A DNA stretch of 64,000 nucleotides from NCBI GenBank assembly GCA_006384855.1, contig VCJN01000865.1:124001-188000 (forward strand), in the 5' to 3' direction. A model generated the notes under the pieces. It was not told the origin of the DNA. It saw nothing but the letters and a program-made list of their open reading frames with translations, and searched no databases. Every line of letters starts with the position of its first letter. The first letter of the stretch is position 1. Origin of the DNA: Tetraselmis striata. Lineage: Eukaryota; Chlorophyta; Chlorodendrophyceae; Chlorodendrales; Chlorodendraceae. Below, in pieces: positions 33,863 through 44,467 of this stretch. A program made the translations under genes and the position numbers.

Positions 33863-34365
33863 GTCCTACGTTCCATTGTATGTATATACATACGTACATG
33901 TATGTACTGCTCCGAAACCAGCCCAAACTTAATGAGTGCACAAGTGTACAGGGGGGGGGGGGGGGGGGGGGGGGGGGAGGGTGGAAGCGGGGCATCCACT
34001 CACACATACCCCGGCGATGCATGACAGGTATTACATGCCGTGGCGGGTCGGCGGGCCGACCCGGCGGGGGGGGGGGAGGGGGGGGGTCAATTAAACTACA
34101 CGTGCGACAGTGTCGTTTCGTGGAGCAGTATATGTGCCCGGCCTCATTTATACCGGCCCCTACCTGCGTTGCATGGTCCACCCCTACGAATTACTTAGCA
34201 CAAACCGCCATTACTTAATAGGAACCTAAGCTAGCACAGCCATGCTTATATGCCCGCTTTGCCGATCAACTTCTACGCACTTCCCGTCCCTCAGCCGTCG
34301 GACATGGGGGTTAAGCCGCGAGCCTCGGTAGTTGTTTAGCCAAACTTGGCATCCCGTACCGTGTC

Positions 34366-35449
34366 CATGGCTCCGTGTCCGGCGCTTGCTGCCGCCGGGT
34401 TGCGCACGCATGCACGCCCAGTAATACGCCGCCGACGCCGCCACGCTTCCACCACCTTCGCCAGCCGCAGCTTCGCACGCCGTTCCGCCGATATACGAAA
34501 CGCACGAATCCCCCCCCCCCCCCCCCCCCCCGTCCCCGCGTCATGTATAATATATTCGAGGCGACTATGCGGGGCGCAGCACACGCCGCGGCGTGGGTCG
34601 GTGGAGCGGCGGGCGGCGGGCCCTAATGGCCGCGCAGTATCCACACCCACACCGGCACCGCCGCTCACCTCCGACGCGGATGAACCGCCTCCCAAAGGAA
34701 ACATGCCGGTTGGTGGTAAGCGCAGCAGGCGTGGGGTGCCGGTGCCGGTACCTGTGCGACGGAGCTGTCGCGTCAGGAACCGCACCGCAACCGCAACCGC
34801 ACCGCATGTGGAGCAACACATGGCGGTGCCGGCCCCACCTATGTCTAGGGCCACCTCCTCACAGCACCCCGCCACCACGGCGTCGGCCACCGCCGACGGC
34901 GCCGTTGCGGGGGGGGACGCCCTGCCAGGAGACGATGATGCGCCTGATGCGCCGCATCAGGAGGCGGAGGAGGCCGTGGTAGAGGCGACTGATAGGGATG
35001 AGGGGGTTGTCGAGGCGAGCGAGGCTGCGCTCGCGCCACCCGCCCCGCAGCCACCTGCGGGACATGCCGACTTGCTCGTCGCCATGTTGACCGGAGCACC
35101 ACGAGCAGTGGCGGGAGGCGGCCACATGCACTATCATGTGCGTGTCCTGGCCGGACGCCCGTCATGCGTGTACTGCGGCCAACGGACGGACTGGGAGTGT
35201 TGTTGCGACGGCACCCCGGCTTTGTGCGGCCCCAAGTACCCATGCATGGCGACCCATCAGCGGGCAGTCCCCTACCCGACCACGACAGCGGTGAGGGCGG
35301 AGTTCCGCCATGCCAGGGACGCGTTCCACGACGCGACTCGCGCCGCCGTGTCTGAGGCTTCCGAGAAGGCACGCGCGGCTGGTAGGGTGTGCAGGGTGAG
35401 GCGGCGGACGGCCCAGGAGATGAAGGAGAGCGAGACATGCCGTCAGTGA
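34366..35449 (+). CDS. Basic/Cys-rich protein of the CACTA transposon
   Basis: An open frame of about 360 codons. The first ATG is at 34,366, but the frame crosses a C-run at 34,511-34,531, so the ATG at 34,703 (Met-Pro-Val-Gly-Gly-Lys-Arg-Ser-Arg-Arg) may be the real start. A basic region (RRSCRVRNRTATATAP) is followed by an acidic Asp/Glu stretch. Then comes a Cys cluster, Cys-Val-Tyr-Cys-Gly ... Cys-Cys-Cys ... Leu-Cys-Gly ... Pro-Cys ... His, spaced like the C-terminal Cys-rich DNA-binding domain of piggyBac-type proteins and related algal transposon proteins. It ends in TGA. A DNA-binding accessory role is inferred. It runs tail-to-tail with the transposase gene. Confidence 0.55.
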
Positions 35450-35586
35450 AGTCGGGCGCAATGATATTGGGTGGGGCACACGGGCGTGTAACACTTGCAC
35501 TTTGCGCGTATGGCTGGGGTACATCTAGGCGGCGTCACACTATGCAACCGGAAAGGCTGCGTTGCTACTGCAAACGATGCTACGCC

Positions 35587-36513
35587 TCACTCGGTAGCAA
35601 CCGCTGCCCCGCCTATCCCACAGCCCCTGCCCCCCCCCCCCCCCCCCCCCCCTCGCGCACCGTCCTGCGACCTTGCGTAGATCCCCGCCACCAGCAGCTC
35701 CCCGGCGTCGACGCCCAAGTCCGCAGCCTTCGCGGAGGACATGTCAGCAGGGGCCATGAGAACAGCCACCTTGCGGATGCCCGGACCATCTAGTAGGACA
35801 AGCAGGGCCTCCTCCCCGCCGGAACCACCGCCGCCGCCCGGCACTCTCCACAAGTCCAAGCCCACGGCAGTGTGGGCTCGTTCCGGCGTCCACACCGTAC
35901 ACAATGCAGCCCGAATGGGCCGCGCGCTGGCACGGCTGTCGTCCGAGTCAGCCCCTGGCGGGGGCGGTGGCGTGGCAAGGTAGAAGTGTTGAGCTCGCGC
36001 GACCATGGTGGTGTACTTGGCGTCTTCGCGCTCCGCCAACAGGTTTCTTGGCAGCTCCTCCTCGCTCTCCAGCTCCTCGGTGGTGTAGGGGGGTGGGTAA
36101 GCGTCGGGGACTTGCTTCAACATCTTGTACACAAAGAAGGAGTTGTCTCTCGACGTCCCCCCGTCTCCCCCCCCCCCCCCCCCCCTCCCCCCGGTGAAGC
36201 CGGGGCTTGTCGTTGTTGCGAAGCGACGCCGCCGTGTAGGCCAGGAGCCCCCCAGCGCCATCGCTGGGGGTCCAGCCCGGCAGGACCGCACCCCACCCCG
36301 CGAGTATGGGTGCATACGAGTGCGAGCCCTGCACCGTACGTCGGACGTCGTCCAACAGCTTCTCCAAATGGTCCTTGAAGTCCACCGCGTCCTCCCACGC
36401 AGCGGATGCGCTCCCAACCAACCGGATGGGCGTCTCCACGGCGCCGGGGCCAGCGTCGTCTGGGGCCATGTACCCCTGTGTGTGTGGGTGGGTCGCTGTG
36501 AGTGCGAGTGTGA

Positions 36514-36549
<36 letters not shown>

Positions 36550-39500
36550 CGGTGGGTATGGGTGCACGTGGCTGAGGAGGCAGCAAGGTGGGGGGGGGGG
36601 GGGGGGGGGAGAGACCTTCTTGTTGGGGTTGGGTTCCCGGTAGAGGCGATGCGCCTTCATGCGGTTGATCTGCTGCGCGAAAAGGAGGTCCCTCATCATG
36701 GTCTCGCAGACATTCTTCGGCAGCACGCGCTTGGCGCCCGCCTTCAAGAAGCCCATGAGGTTCTCCATCCACAGCTCCGCAAGCGGGTGCCCGCAAGCCA
36801 GCATCTGGTGGATCATGCGGCACACCGCCGAGTGCAAGTTGGAGACGAGGAGCGACACGAAGCCGTTTCCCTCAGCCAGGCGGGCATACATGGTGATGTT
36901 CGCTAGGTATCGAGTCCTCCCCTCCCTGGTGAGCGCGTCCACCTGCGCCTTGCGCTCAGGGCCGTCCTCCTCCGTCACCACGTTCTGCAACCCCCACCGC
37001 GTGACGAACCACACAGCTCCTTGCATGCGCTTGTACATGTGCCCAAGCACCCCCAGCTGCGACACCGCACGCATCACCGCTGGGGACGCGAGCTCCTTCT
37101 CGGTCATGATCGCCTTCACCCGGGCCTCCTCGAACAGCGGACCGGCAGTAAGAAGGGAAAACGTTTCCGAGTGGTGCCAGCAGTCCTCTATGACCCAGCC
37201 GGACAGCACCGTCACCTTGCCTCACCCTGCAGTCATGAAGGGGAATGCCGTCACGCCCCCGCCCCCGCCCACGCCGCCCACGCCCATGGGGGGGGGGGGG
37301 GGGGGCTACCTTTCGTTTCGACTTCTTGGACACCGCAAACGAGGGCGCAACCCGCGTCCAAAGTTGCTGGGTATCATGACTAAAGCCTTGCGCCGGTCTT
37401 CCTGCTTCATAGCCCGAAATCCAACGTGGCCCAGCACGTCGAGGAAATTCCTCCAAAAGTCCTTTCCCAAGCCCAAAAAGCACAGGTGGTCCGGCGCGAG
37501 GGGGAAGAGGTTGACCATGCTGACATAGCCCAGGACCACAGGCACCTGGCACACGCCATGGCAACCGGTGTTCTGCTTGGCCTGCTCCAGCCGGGTTGTG
37601 TTGAATGCACGCCGGGCAGCGGGGCTCAGTTCGCGGTCTTCATCCCCATCAAGGGCCGACTTGGCCAAGTCCTCCTCTATCTGGCCGATGATGCCCATCA
37701 GCTCCAGCATCTGGTCGCCGGAGAGCATGAGGCAGCTCGCGCCTGTGCGCACAGCCTGCAACTCTACGCCATCCACCCTCTGGATGACGTCCTTTATTTG
37801 CATACCCCGCTGGCGCCACCTTCACCGTGCCGTCCGGGCACTCCACATGGCTTCGCAGACGGCACCAGGGGCAACCTGTGAGCTGGCTAGGCCCCCCCCC
37901 CGCATAAAGATCTTTCGTCTGCCCTGGGCGTCGCACACCCACGTACCGAGGAAGACCTTGTGCACGAACTGTCCCCGCCCGTCTGCGGGGGTGACCCTCA
38001 CTCCATGCTCGCCAAGCACCGCGAGCTCGTGCAGCACCTCTAACAGTATTTTGCCCAGGTTGGGCGGCTCCGGGGGGCCGATGAGTGCGACTGGGTGCCA
38101 GTTGCTCCTGGAGGTAAGCATGTGGGGCGGCATGTCCTCACACCTGATCCCAACCCCGGTGACAGACTGGGTGGCCCGAAGGTGCGACAGGAAGCCATCA
38201 TCTGTGAGTGTGTAGATCCCGTTGTTGGCATGGAGGAAATCTCCCGCGGCGAGGCCGGTGCCGTGCCCGCCTTTATTCAGGCGCTCCGCCTCCGACGAGG
38301 CTCGGAAGGCGTTGATAGACACGTCTGTCCCCTTCTTCCAGCAAGCGTACCACACAGGGTCTCGGAACCATCCCTTGATGATGTCCGCCACGCTCAAGAC
38401 GTACCAAACCCGTGCAGCCGTGAGCTTCAGGGACTGCGGCATGCGGATAAACCTGTCGGCATTGCACTCCGGGCAGTGCTGGTCGGGGAGGTTCGCCCAT
38501 TCGCCAGCCTTCCCGGGCGCCCCGCTGAACGCCACGCACCCCTTGGGGCACATGTACCGGACATATCTGGATGTATCAGGCACCTGCATGCATCGGGAGG
38601 CGAGGAGCGTGAGGGGCCTGACACCCCAAGACGCGCCGCGTCAAGCACGCACCCAGGCACATCCCGGCCGTACCCGCAGGAACTTCCGCATCGCCTTGTG
38701 GCTGCGTGGCACGGCCATCCCACCCCAGGTGAAGCCGGCGGGCATGATGTCATGCAACAGCTGCCACTCGCTGTCGGCGGAGTTGTTGGAATTCTTGCTC
38801 TTCACCTGGGCCGAGCACTTCATGACTGCAAACGTGAGGGCATTCGTGTCGGACCCCGGCACAGAAGCAGACTCCCACGCCCGGAGGTGCGCCTCCTCCT
38901 CCTCCTCCTCCTCCTCCTCCTCATCGATCGCTCGTCCACCCGGCGCCAGCTGCGTCCCCACCCCCTTCCCAGCCCTCCTCTTCGGATTCACTGGACTGGT
39001 CATCGCCTTCAGGGACGGTTACCAAGCGAGCCTCCCCGTCCGCATCCACAGGGGGGTGCTCCTGGGCAGCCGCCATAGCCTCCACAACCTGCCACGCCGA
39101 CCGGGCGGGTACGTGTGATTCCATACAGCCGCTGGTGAGTGGTGCCACCGGCACACATGCCTGGCCCACTCACCTCACAACGCAGAAGGTCCACAGTGTC
39201 ACCGTCCTCGAAAACAGCGCGCCACTGGGTCGCCCCGCCGCAGTCCTCCAACACCCAGTAACAACGCCGGTTACCACGCCGTAGTGCCATACTCCCCGGA
39301 ACTTCTGGGCGATGACCTTCATGTAGAAGTCACCGGGATCGCCTTCCCGTATCACGCCGTCATCGGCGCCTTCCACGCCCGCCGGTGGCCACGCAGGCGC
39401 GTCGATGTCCATACCATCTTCGCCAACGGGGTTCTCCCCCACGCCCATCACATCGTCCTCCTTCGAGCCGCCGTCGTCCGAGACCGGCGCCAGCGGGCCG

Positions 39501-39769
39501 TTTCCGACGGCTGCAACTACTCATGATGCCGCCCCTGCCGCTGCTGCTGCTGCTGCTGCTGCTGCCGCCCCTGCTGCTGCTGCTTGTCGTAAGGCGGCCT
39601 TGCGGTGCAACTTACCCGCACGCTTCAACGAGTGCCTATAATTCGGGAATTTTCGGAAGTGCCGGTCTCGCGCCGTCCTTTCACTACTGCCCGTCACGAT
39701 GCCCTGGCAGTGCTTGCATGCGTACACGCCATCCTTCGACACACTCGATATCCATCCCTCTCCCGGCAT
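35587..39769 (-). CDS. TNP2-like transposase of the CACTA transposon
   Basis: Exons include 39,769-39,616 (finger Cys-Lys-His-Cys...His), 39,510-39,275 and 39,224-39,174 (Tudor-like, ending WRAVFEDGDTVDLLRCE), 39,088-38,674, 38,583-37,876, 37,791-37,310, about 37,215-36,616, and 36,475-35,587. Introns are GT-AG, one of 50 nt. TNP2 landmarks appear in order: YVRYMCPKGCVAF...Cys-Pro-Glu-Cys zinc site; Asn-Trp-His-Pro-Val-Ala-Leu...Pro-Pro-Glu-Pro-Pro-Asn-Leu; a VVLGYVSMVNLFPLAPDHL segment in the place of the usual DYMH motif; and Asn-Leu-His...Glu-Leu-Trp-Met-Glu. The enzyme would cut and join the CACTG ends. Frame is lost at a GAG microsatellite (about 38,915) and a G-run (about 36,170), and one junction (37,310/37,215) is out of phase. 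The catalytic Asp/Glu set was not assigned. Confidence 0.7.
39538..39586. repeat. CTG/CAG trinucleotide tract
   Basis: CTG repeats with a CCGCCC interruption. They fall in the predicted first intron of the transposase; read through, they would give an Ala run and then a TGA, which the intron removes. Confidence 0.8.
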
Positions 39770-39791
39770 GCCTGCTGCCGCGCGCGCGCAC

Positions 39792-39822
<31 letters not shown>

Positions 39823-39944
39823 GAGAGTTGGGGTGGATGTAGCCCACCACCGGCAGGGAGCACAGATGCGAGTGCGCGGCTGTCCGCGCTTGCTTCAGCG
39901 GTGAGCGGCGGTGACCGCCAGGCTACCCCGTACTACATGCGCGT

Positions 39945-40335
39945 GCATGGATGTGCAGCGGATGTGCAGCGGATGTGCAGCGAGTACGTGCAGCCGCCTG
40001 TACTTAGCCCGGGTGCTCCGTGTCGGCGCGCGACACGCGAGCCCGCGTGCGCATATCAATTTGATGAAATGTGCAGGGATGTGCAGCGGATGTGCAAGGA
40101 TGTGCAGCGAGTACGTGCAGCCGCCTGTACTTAGCCCGGGTGCTCCGTGTCGGCGCGCGACACGCGAGCCCGCGTGTGCATATCAATTTGATGAAATGTG
40201 CAGGGATGTGCAGCGGATGTGCAGGGATGTGCAGGGATGTGCAGCGAGTACGTGCAACCGCATGTACTTAGCCCGGGTGCTCCGCGTCGGCGCGCGACAC
40301 GCGAGCCCGCGTGCGCATATCAATTTGATGAAATT
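39945..40335. repeat. Tandem repeat of about 130 bp with embedded GGATGTGCAG words
   Basis: Three copies of a unit containing TACTTAGCCCGGGTGCTCCG (at 40,001, 40,128 and 40,265), each preceded by two to four GGATGTGCAG words. It sits between the transposase start and the right end of the CACTA element, the usual place for subterminal transposase-binding repeats. Confidence 0.75.
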
Positions 40336-40467
40336 ATCGAAACGAGAAATTCATATAGTACTTTACAGGTTGCGCGAGATAGTCGTCGCTACTCGGTATG
40401 AAATCCACGTCCCTCGTCCGTCCCGTATCGTCCCCGTATGTTGTCGTTCGTCACCAGTAGGGCACAT

Positions 40468-40493
40468 TTACGTCACATCCGAATCTCACAGTG
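40468..40493 (-). repeat. CACTA right terminal inverted repeat
   Basis: Inverse of the left end; terminates CTCACAGTG at 40,493, followed by CCCG. Confidence 0.8.
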
Positions 40494-40925
40494 CCCGTTG
40501 ATGACAAAATGATTTTGTCCCTATGATCGACAGATGATTATTTTGTCCCAATGATGAAAGGACGATTTTGTCCTGCTGATGAGAAAACGATTCTATCCCG
40601 CTGATGACATAACGACTTTGTCCGGCTGATGACAGACCGATTTCATCTCACTGTTAACATACCTATTTCGTCCCGTTGATGACAAAAGGATTTCGTCCCG
40701 CCGCTGATAGGATCATTTTGTCATGTCGATGACAGAATAACGATTTTTCCCCTGATGACATAACGATTCTATCCCGCAGATGAAAGAACGATTTTTCCCC
40801 GCTACATACATATTTCGTACTGTTGATGACAAACATATTTCGTCCCGCTGATGTTGGGACGTTTTTGTTCCGCTGAGGACGGAACGATTTTGTCCCGTTG
40901 ATGACAAAATGATTTTATGACATAT
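40494..40925 (+). repeat. Left arm, inner part (about 17 units of the 25-bp repeat)
   Basis: Units of 23-28 bp, consensus CCCGCTGATGACAAAACGAT plus TTTGT. Each contains the near-palindrome GACAAAACGATTTTGTC. Confidence 0.9.
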
Positions 40926-41835
40926 GCAGATGCGAGGCGTGAAGTGCTTGGCTAGAGGCAGTGGCACCACTGACACGGAGCGGGCATACGAGCGGCTGCT
41001 CTTACCCGAGGCACGCATCAAGTTCCCGCGTGCATGCGTGGAACCAAACTTCCCTAACCTGCCTTTGTGGCGGCCATGCTTTGTGGGCAGTGATGGGAGG
41101 CCGCTGGGGCAGACGATGTGGTGGATATGTTTGAGGGCACGGGACCGGCCCGCAGGGGCGCCGCCGTGCAACCATGCACGTCAGCCGCCCCCGCCAACAA
41201 GGCGGCCTGCGCAGAGGGACTGGATATATAATTCAAGGCACTCGCACAATGGAGTCTAAGCCGGCATGGAAGCGCGCATATGAAATGGGGCTCGACCCCC
41301 ATGCCATCGAGTGATCCCCTCGCCGCCTGTTCCACGCCCCCCTAACCCCCCCCCCCCCCCCCCCCCCCCCACAATTCGCACGTTATAAGTCAGAATCTTA
41401 CCGCAGCATGTTCCGGGCATATAATTTTTACCACCGTGAGAATCGCCTACGGCGTACACTGCTGCGCGTTGCCGCCCCGCTGCCCCAGCCGCGGCGCCTT
41501 GCTGCCCCGCTGCCCCGGCCGCGACGCGTTGCCGCCCCGCTGCCCCAACCGCGGCGCGTTGCCGCCCCGTTGCCCCGGCCACGGCGCGTTGCCGCCCCGC
41601 AGTTCCGGCCGCGCTAGCAACGAAACTGCGGTTTGTGAAATCGACGGACGGTAGTCGATTCAACTCGTATCTGCGGTCGAAAATGAGTTGTTATGATCGT
41701 TGATTATGATTAAAGAGGTTGTTGCACTACCGTCGTTGTATCCTACCTCGTCCGTACCCGACGTGTTGCGTGTCCATACCTTGAACTAACCGAGCACCCT
41801 AGGCGCCCCCCCCTTCCCTCCCTCACCGTATTTGA
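40926..41835. other. Foldback core, left part
   Basis: The ORF 40,924-41,259 (Phe-Pro-Asn-Leu-Pro-Leu-Trp-Arg-Pro) shows no domain. A C-run lies at 41,346-41,371. Confidence 0.4.
41465..41615. repeat. GC-rich 30-bp minisatellite
   Basis: Five units of GCGTTGCCGCCCCGCTGCCC plus CGGCCGC with minor changes. Confidence 0.85.
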
Positions 41836-42648
41836 CATGGGCACCGGCGGTAAAAACGCCTCCGTCGACGGTCCATGCCATATTCCCACGAGCAAGGGGC
41901 TGTTGTCTCAACCGAGTAGTATAGTGAGCCGGCGGGTGGCTGACTACTGCGTACATGACTGCGTAGAGGATTTGAATTTTAAAGGCGTTGACCGCCCCGT
42001 GCCGTGTTTTTGATGTTGCTCCTGCAACTGAGGACAAAGCGATGCTGTCGGCCGTCTTTCACGAATGATGGCCGCGTGACGCATTTCACAGACGGGGATC
42101 CCTTACCCTCTGCAAAAGACGCCGAGGTTTCCCACCCCCGCGCCCCCGTACACCGAGCGGATTTGCTATGCTACCTTCAACTTCCGTCGTGCCGGCTACA
42201 CAGCCGAAAACCACTGCAACGCCAAGGAGACCGTCATTGCCGCGTTCCGAGAGTACATCCCTCCTTGTTCCTCCGCCCAACCGCGTTGCGAGCATCCTTG
42301 TGGGTTGTACTAACGGTGCACCTTGTTCTTTACATGAAGCACGGGAACGTGACGAACTACATACCTCGCTCGGGCCCACTTCCCGGATGTGGGCAAGGAC
42401 GCCCAATCTAGGAAGAAGGGACCATTGCCGAGCGAGGACCGATTCGCGAAGGCCCTCGACTTTGCAGAGGCCTGGCAGCATAGCGAGCTCGGGAGGTACT
42501 ACCAAACCGGCCAGTGCCCCCCTTCGAACGTGGTGTTGTTCGGAGGGTGAGGAGGAGGTCTGCAAGGCGACGCCACTCGGAAGCCGCAGGCGAGTCGCGT
42601 TTGTTTTCACACTTGTTCGATTGCACAATCATCGCCGCGACAAGCCAT
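41836..42648 (+). pseudogene. Degenerate gene in the foldback core, function unknown
   Basis: One frame carries coding-like stretches separated by TGA and TAA stops: MGTGGKNASVDGPCHIPTSK (from 41,836), YATFNFRRAGYTAENHCNAK, and EDRFAKALDFAEAWQHSELG continuing to Cys-Pro-Pro-Ser-Asn-Val-Val-Leu-Phe-Gly-Gly near 42,547. The last string resembles the approach to a P-loop (as in RHS/Crinkler-type proteins), but no Gly-Lys-Ser/Thr follows before the frame breaks. Two or three frameshifts or lost introns would be needed to join all pieces. Confidence 0.35.
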
Positions 42649-42855
42649 GAACACGCATACACGATTTCGCATTGTTGTTGTGTTGTGAGACCCCCGCCCA
42701 GTCCCTACGTTTGGCATTAAGCCGATCGTATTGAGTGTTCAGCGCTCGTTGGCTGCGCGATGTCCGGCCGCAGTGATTGAATGAACCGGATCGTGGCGCT
42801 GCCGCTGGCGGGCGCCGCTGCGTCGCCAGAGCTCAACCGCATTTAGGGCGTGCTC

Positions 42856-43227
42856 ATGCATCATCATAAGAAGCCGGGCGGCATCATCAAGCACAACACC
42901 AACGCGGTCAAGAGCTTGGCCGCCATGCAAGCCTTCCCCGGCAAAACGTCGACGAGGGCTCGCACTGACACTCACGAGGGGAGCAGCCCGGAGCCCCCGG
43001 CCATGAAGGCCAAGCAGCCCGCCAAGCCGGCGGCTGGAGTGCCGGTCAGGGGCCGAGGCGGTGCTGTTGTTCGGGCCAAAGGTTGTGTTGGGGCCAGGGC
43101 GGGTGGCGGGCCGTTCGGGACGCGGGCCGGCCGCCACGCTGCCATGACAGCAGTAGCATCCGCCGCCAATCGTGAGCAAGCCCGCCGAAGCACGACCAGT
43201 GGCGGTCGCGGCCAAAACCTGATGTAA
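42856..43227 (+). pseudogene. Basic Gly/Ala/Arg-rich ORF in the foldback core
   Basis: About 124 codons from ATG 42,856 to TAA at 43,225. It is rich in Lys, Arg, Ala and Gly, with Lys-Ala-Lys-Gln-Pro-Ala-Lys-Pro-Ala and Arg-Gly-Arg-Gly-Gly strings. Such composition suits a nucleic-acid-binding tail but is not diagnostic. It lies between two other core fragments on the same strand. Confidence 0.3.
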
Positions 43228-43269
43228 ATGATTTATTTCGCCCGCCCACTGCGCGGTTCGCTGCCCACT

Positions 43270-44244
43270 GGCGCTTGGAGAGATCATCACCATCCCCGAC
43301 TTGGCCAACGTTGACGAGCATTTCGCAATTGGCCTTCCAATCGAAGAGACTTATGCCGTCCCGCCGGCTTTGAATGGCTTCTCCAACACCGGTGCCGTCG
43401 ACTGGATCGCTTACGGCCACCTCAGAGTCGTGATGGTTGATCAAGAGGTGAAGACTTCTCACAGCGGTGACATCAACATGTTATACACCGACAGAGTCAA
43501 TCTCGTCACTGAAAAGGTGTCAGGGCTTCGAAACATTTTCAGCTTCCGATCCGACCTCCTCGTCGCCCCGCCGCCGGAATTTGAATTCCATTCTCCAATA
43601 AAGACACAAGACTGCAATACGGTAGGTGACGCAAAGCTACAAGGTAAAAGCTAAGCAATTTGCATGATCTGATGTACCTCTCAGGTTCAAACACAAAAAG
43701 CAAATCCAAAATACTATACATTCAATGCAATAATTGACATGCCTTCGGCATTTGTTCCAAATGAACCCTTCCGCCATGTCCGCCGAAAATCCTTTATTAG
43801 TGTCTTTTCCGGTAGTCCGGAGGACAAAGGGGCTACCGCGGGCACGAGCCCCTTGCTTTCACCATGTCCGTCTTCAAGGAGCAAGTTGTGACATTCGAAG
43901 GCGGGAAGAAGTCTGGGTTGGCGGATGCAAGTTCCTACAAGCTAGAAGTCGACATCATCACCAAGTATGTGGGCTCAATGAACGCGCGTTGCGGCAACAT
44001 CGACGGCAACCACCGACGGGAGGCGAAGCGCATGGTGAAGGTAAACTACCCGGAAACCTACGAGAACAACACATGCATCCGCTTCACGTCGGACAATATG
44101 TACATCGGCCTCTCACCGGAAGTCGGCCGCTACATGTCGATGACGCTCAACGAGCTTGGTCACACTATCGTCGGGGACACTTCCATGCATAAACTTCTGG
44201 TGAGCGACAACATCTATCACCCCTTCTACGTGAATGGAGGATGA
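43270..44244 (+). pseudogene. Protein remnant in the foldback core, two open segments
   Basis: Segment 1 (43,270-43,654) starts ITIPDLANVDEHFAIGLPIE and is free of low-complexity. Segment 2 (about 43,705-44,244) starts YYTFNAIIDMPSAFVPNEPF, shifts frame once near 43,855, and ends ...Asp-Asn-Ile-Tyr-His-Pro-Phe-Tyr-Val-Asn-Gly-Gly at TGA. Both read as real, globular, beta-rich protein of ordinary composition, unlike the Ala/Pro/Gly-rich ORFs around them. I cannot name the family. Being the best preserved coding DNA of the foldback core, it is the best handle for identifying that element. Confidence 0.45.
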
Positions 44245-44467
44245 TCAATGATGGTTCGACTATCCGCACGTCGAGCATATGAGTTCGACTCAGGCGAGTC
44301 CTTTGAGTTCGGCTTTCGATAGCGTCGAAAAGTAACTAGACGAGGCTAAACAGGTTGTGAAGAAACGTATTTTATCTTGGTATGCCGTGACCCGGTTTGG
44401 AGGGTGTAAATATTAAAAACCTGGTTTGTACTATGATCCGGATGTCTATATGATCATGCAAACATCG

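Larger units (their letters stand above)
32799..34365. other. Intergenic region of the CACTA transposon with two MITE-like repeats
   Basis: G/C-runs lie at about 32,900, 33,069, 33,950-33,977 and 34,065-34,087. The word TGGTTTCGGAGCAGT occurs at about 32,980 and 33,154 and inverted at 33,906. No gene seen. Confidence 0.55.
27638..40493. mobile_element. Complete 12.86-kb CACTA-like (EnSpm) DNA transposon
   Basis: The left end reads CACTGTGAGTGAGATGTGAC; the right end is the inverse of CACTGTGAGATTCGGATGTG. CCCG precedes the left end (27,634-27,637) and follows the right end (40,494-40,497). Excising 27,638-40,497 rebuilds a normal 25-bp unit (TTTTGTCCCGTTGATGAC). CACT(A/G) ends, a short duplication and a TNP2-like transposase together define the CACTA/EnSpm group. 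It carries four gene-sized units: minus 28,190-29,324; plus 29,783-32,798; plus 34,366-35,449; minus 35,587-39,769. Repeats of GATGTGCA lie in two of its intergenic regions. The duplication is 4 bp rather than the usual 2-3. Confidence 0.8.

Noticed and set aside
39225-39274. Frameshift in the transposase Tudor-like segment
   Set aside because: A 50-nt GTAACC...CCCAG intron restores the frame, comparable to the 49-nt intron of the neighbouring protease gene.
39521-39850. Premature stop (TGA) in the transposase N-terminus
   Set aside because: A GTAAGT...TTGCAG intron (39,615-39,511) of the correct phase removes the Ala-repeat and the TGA.
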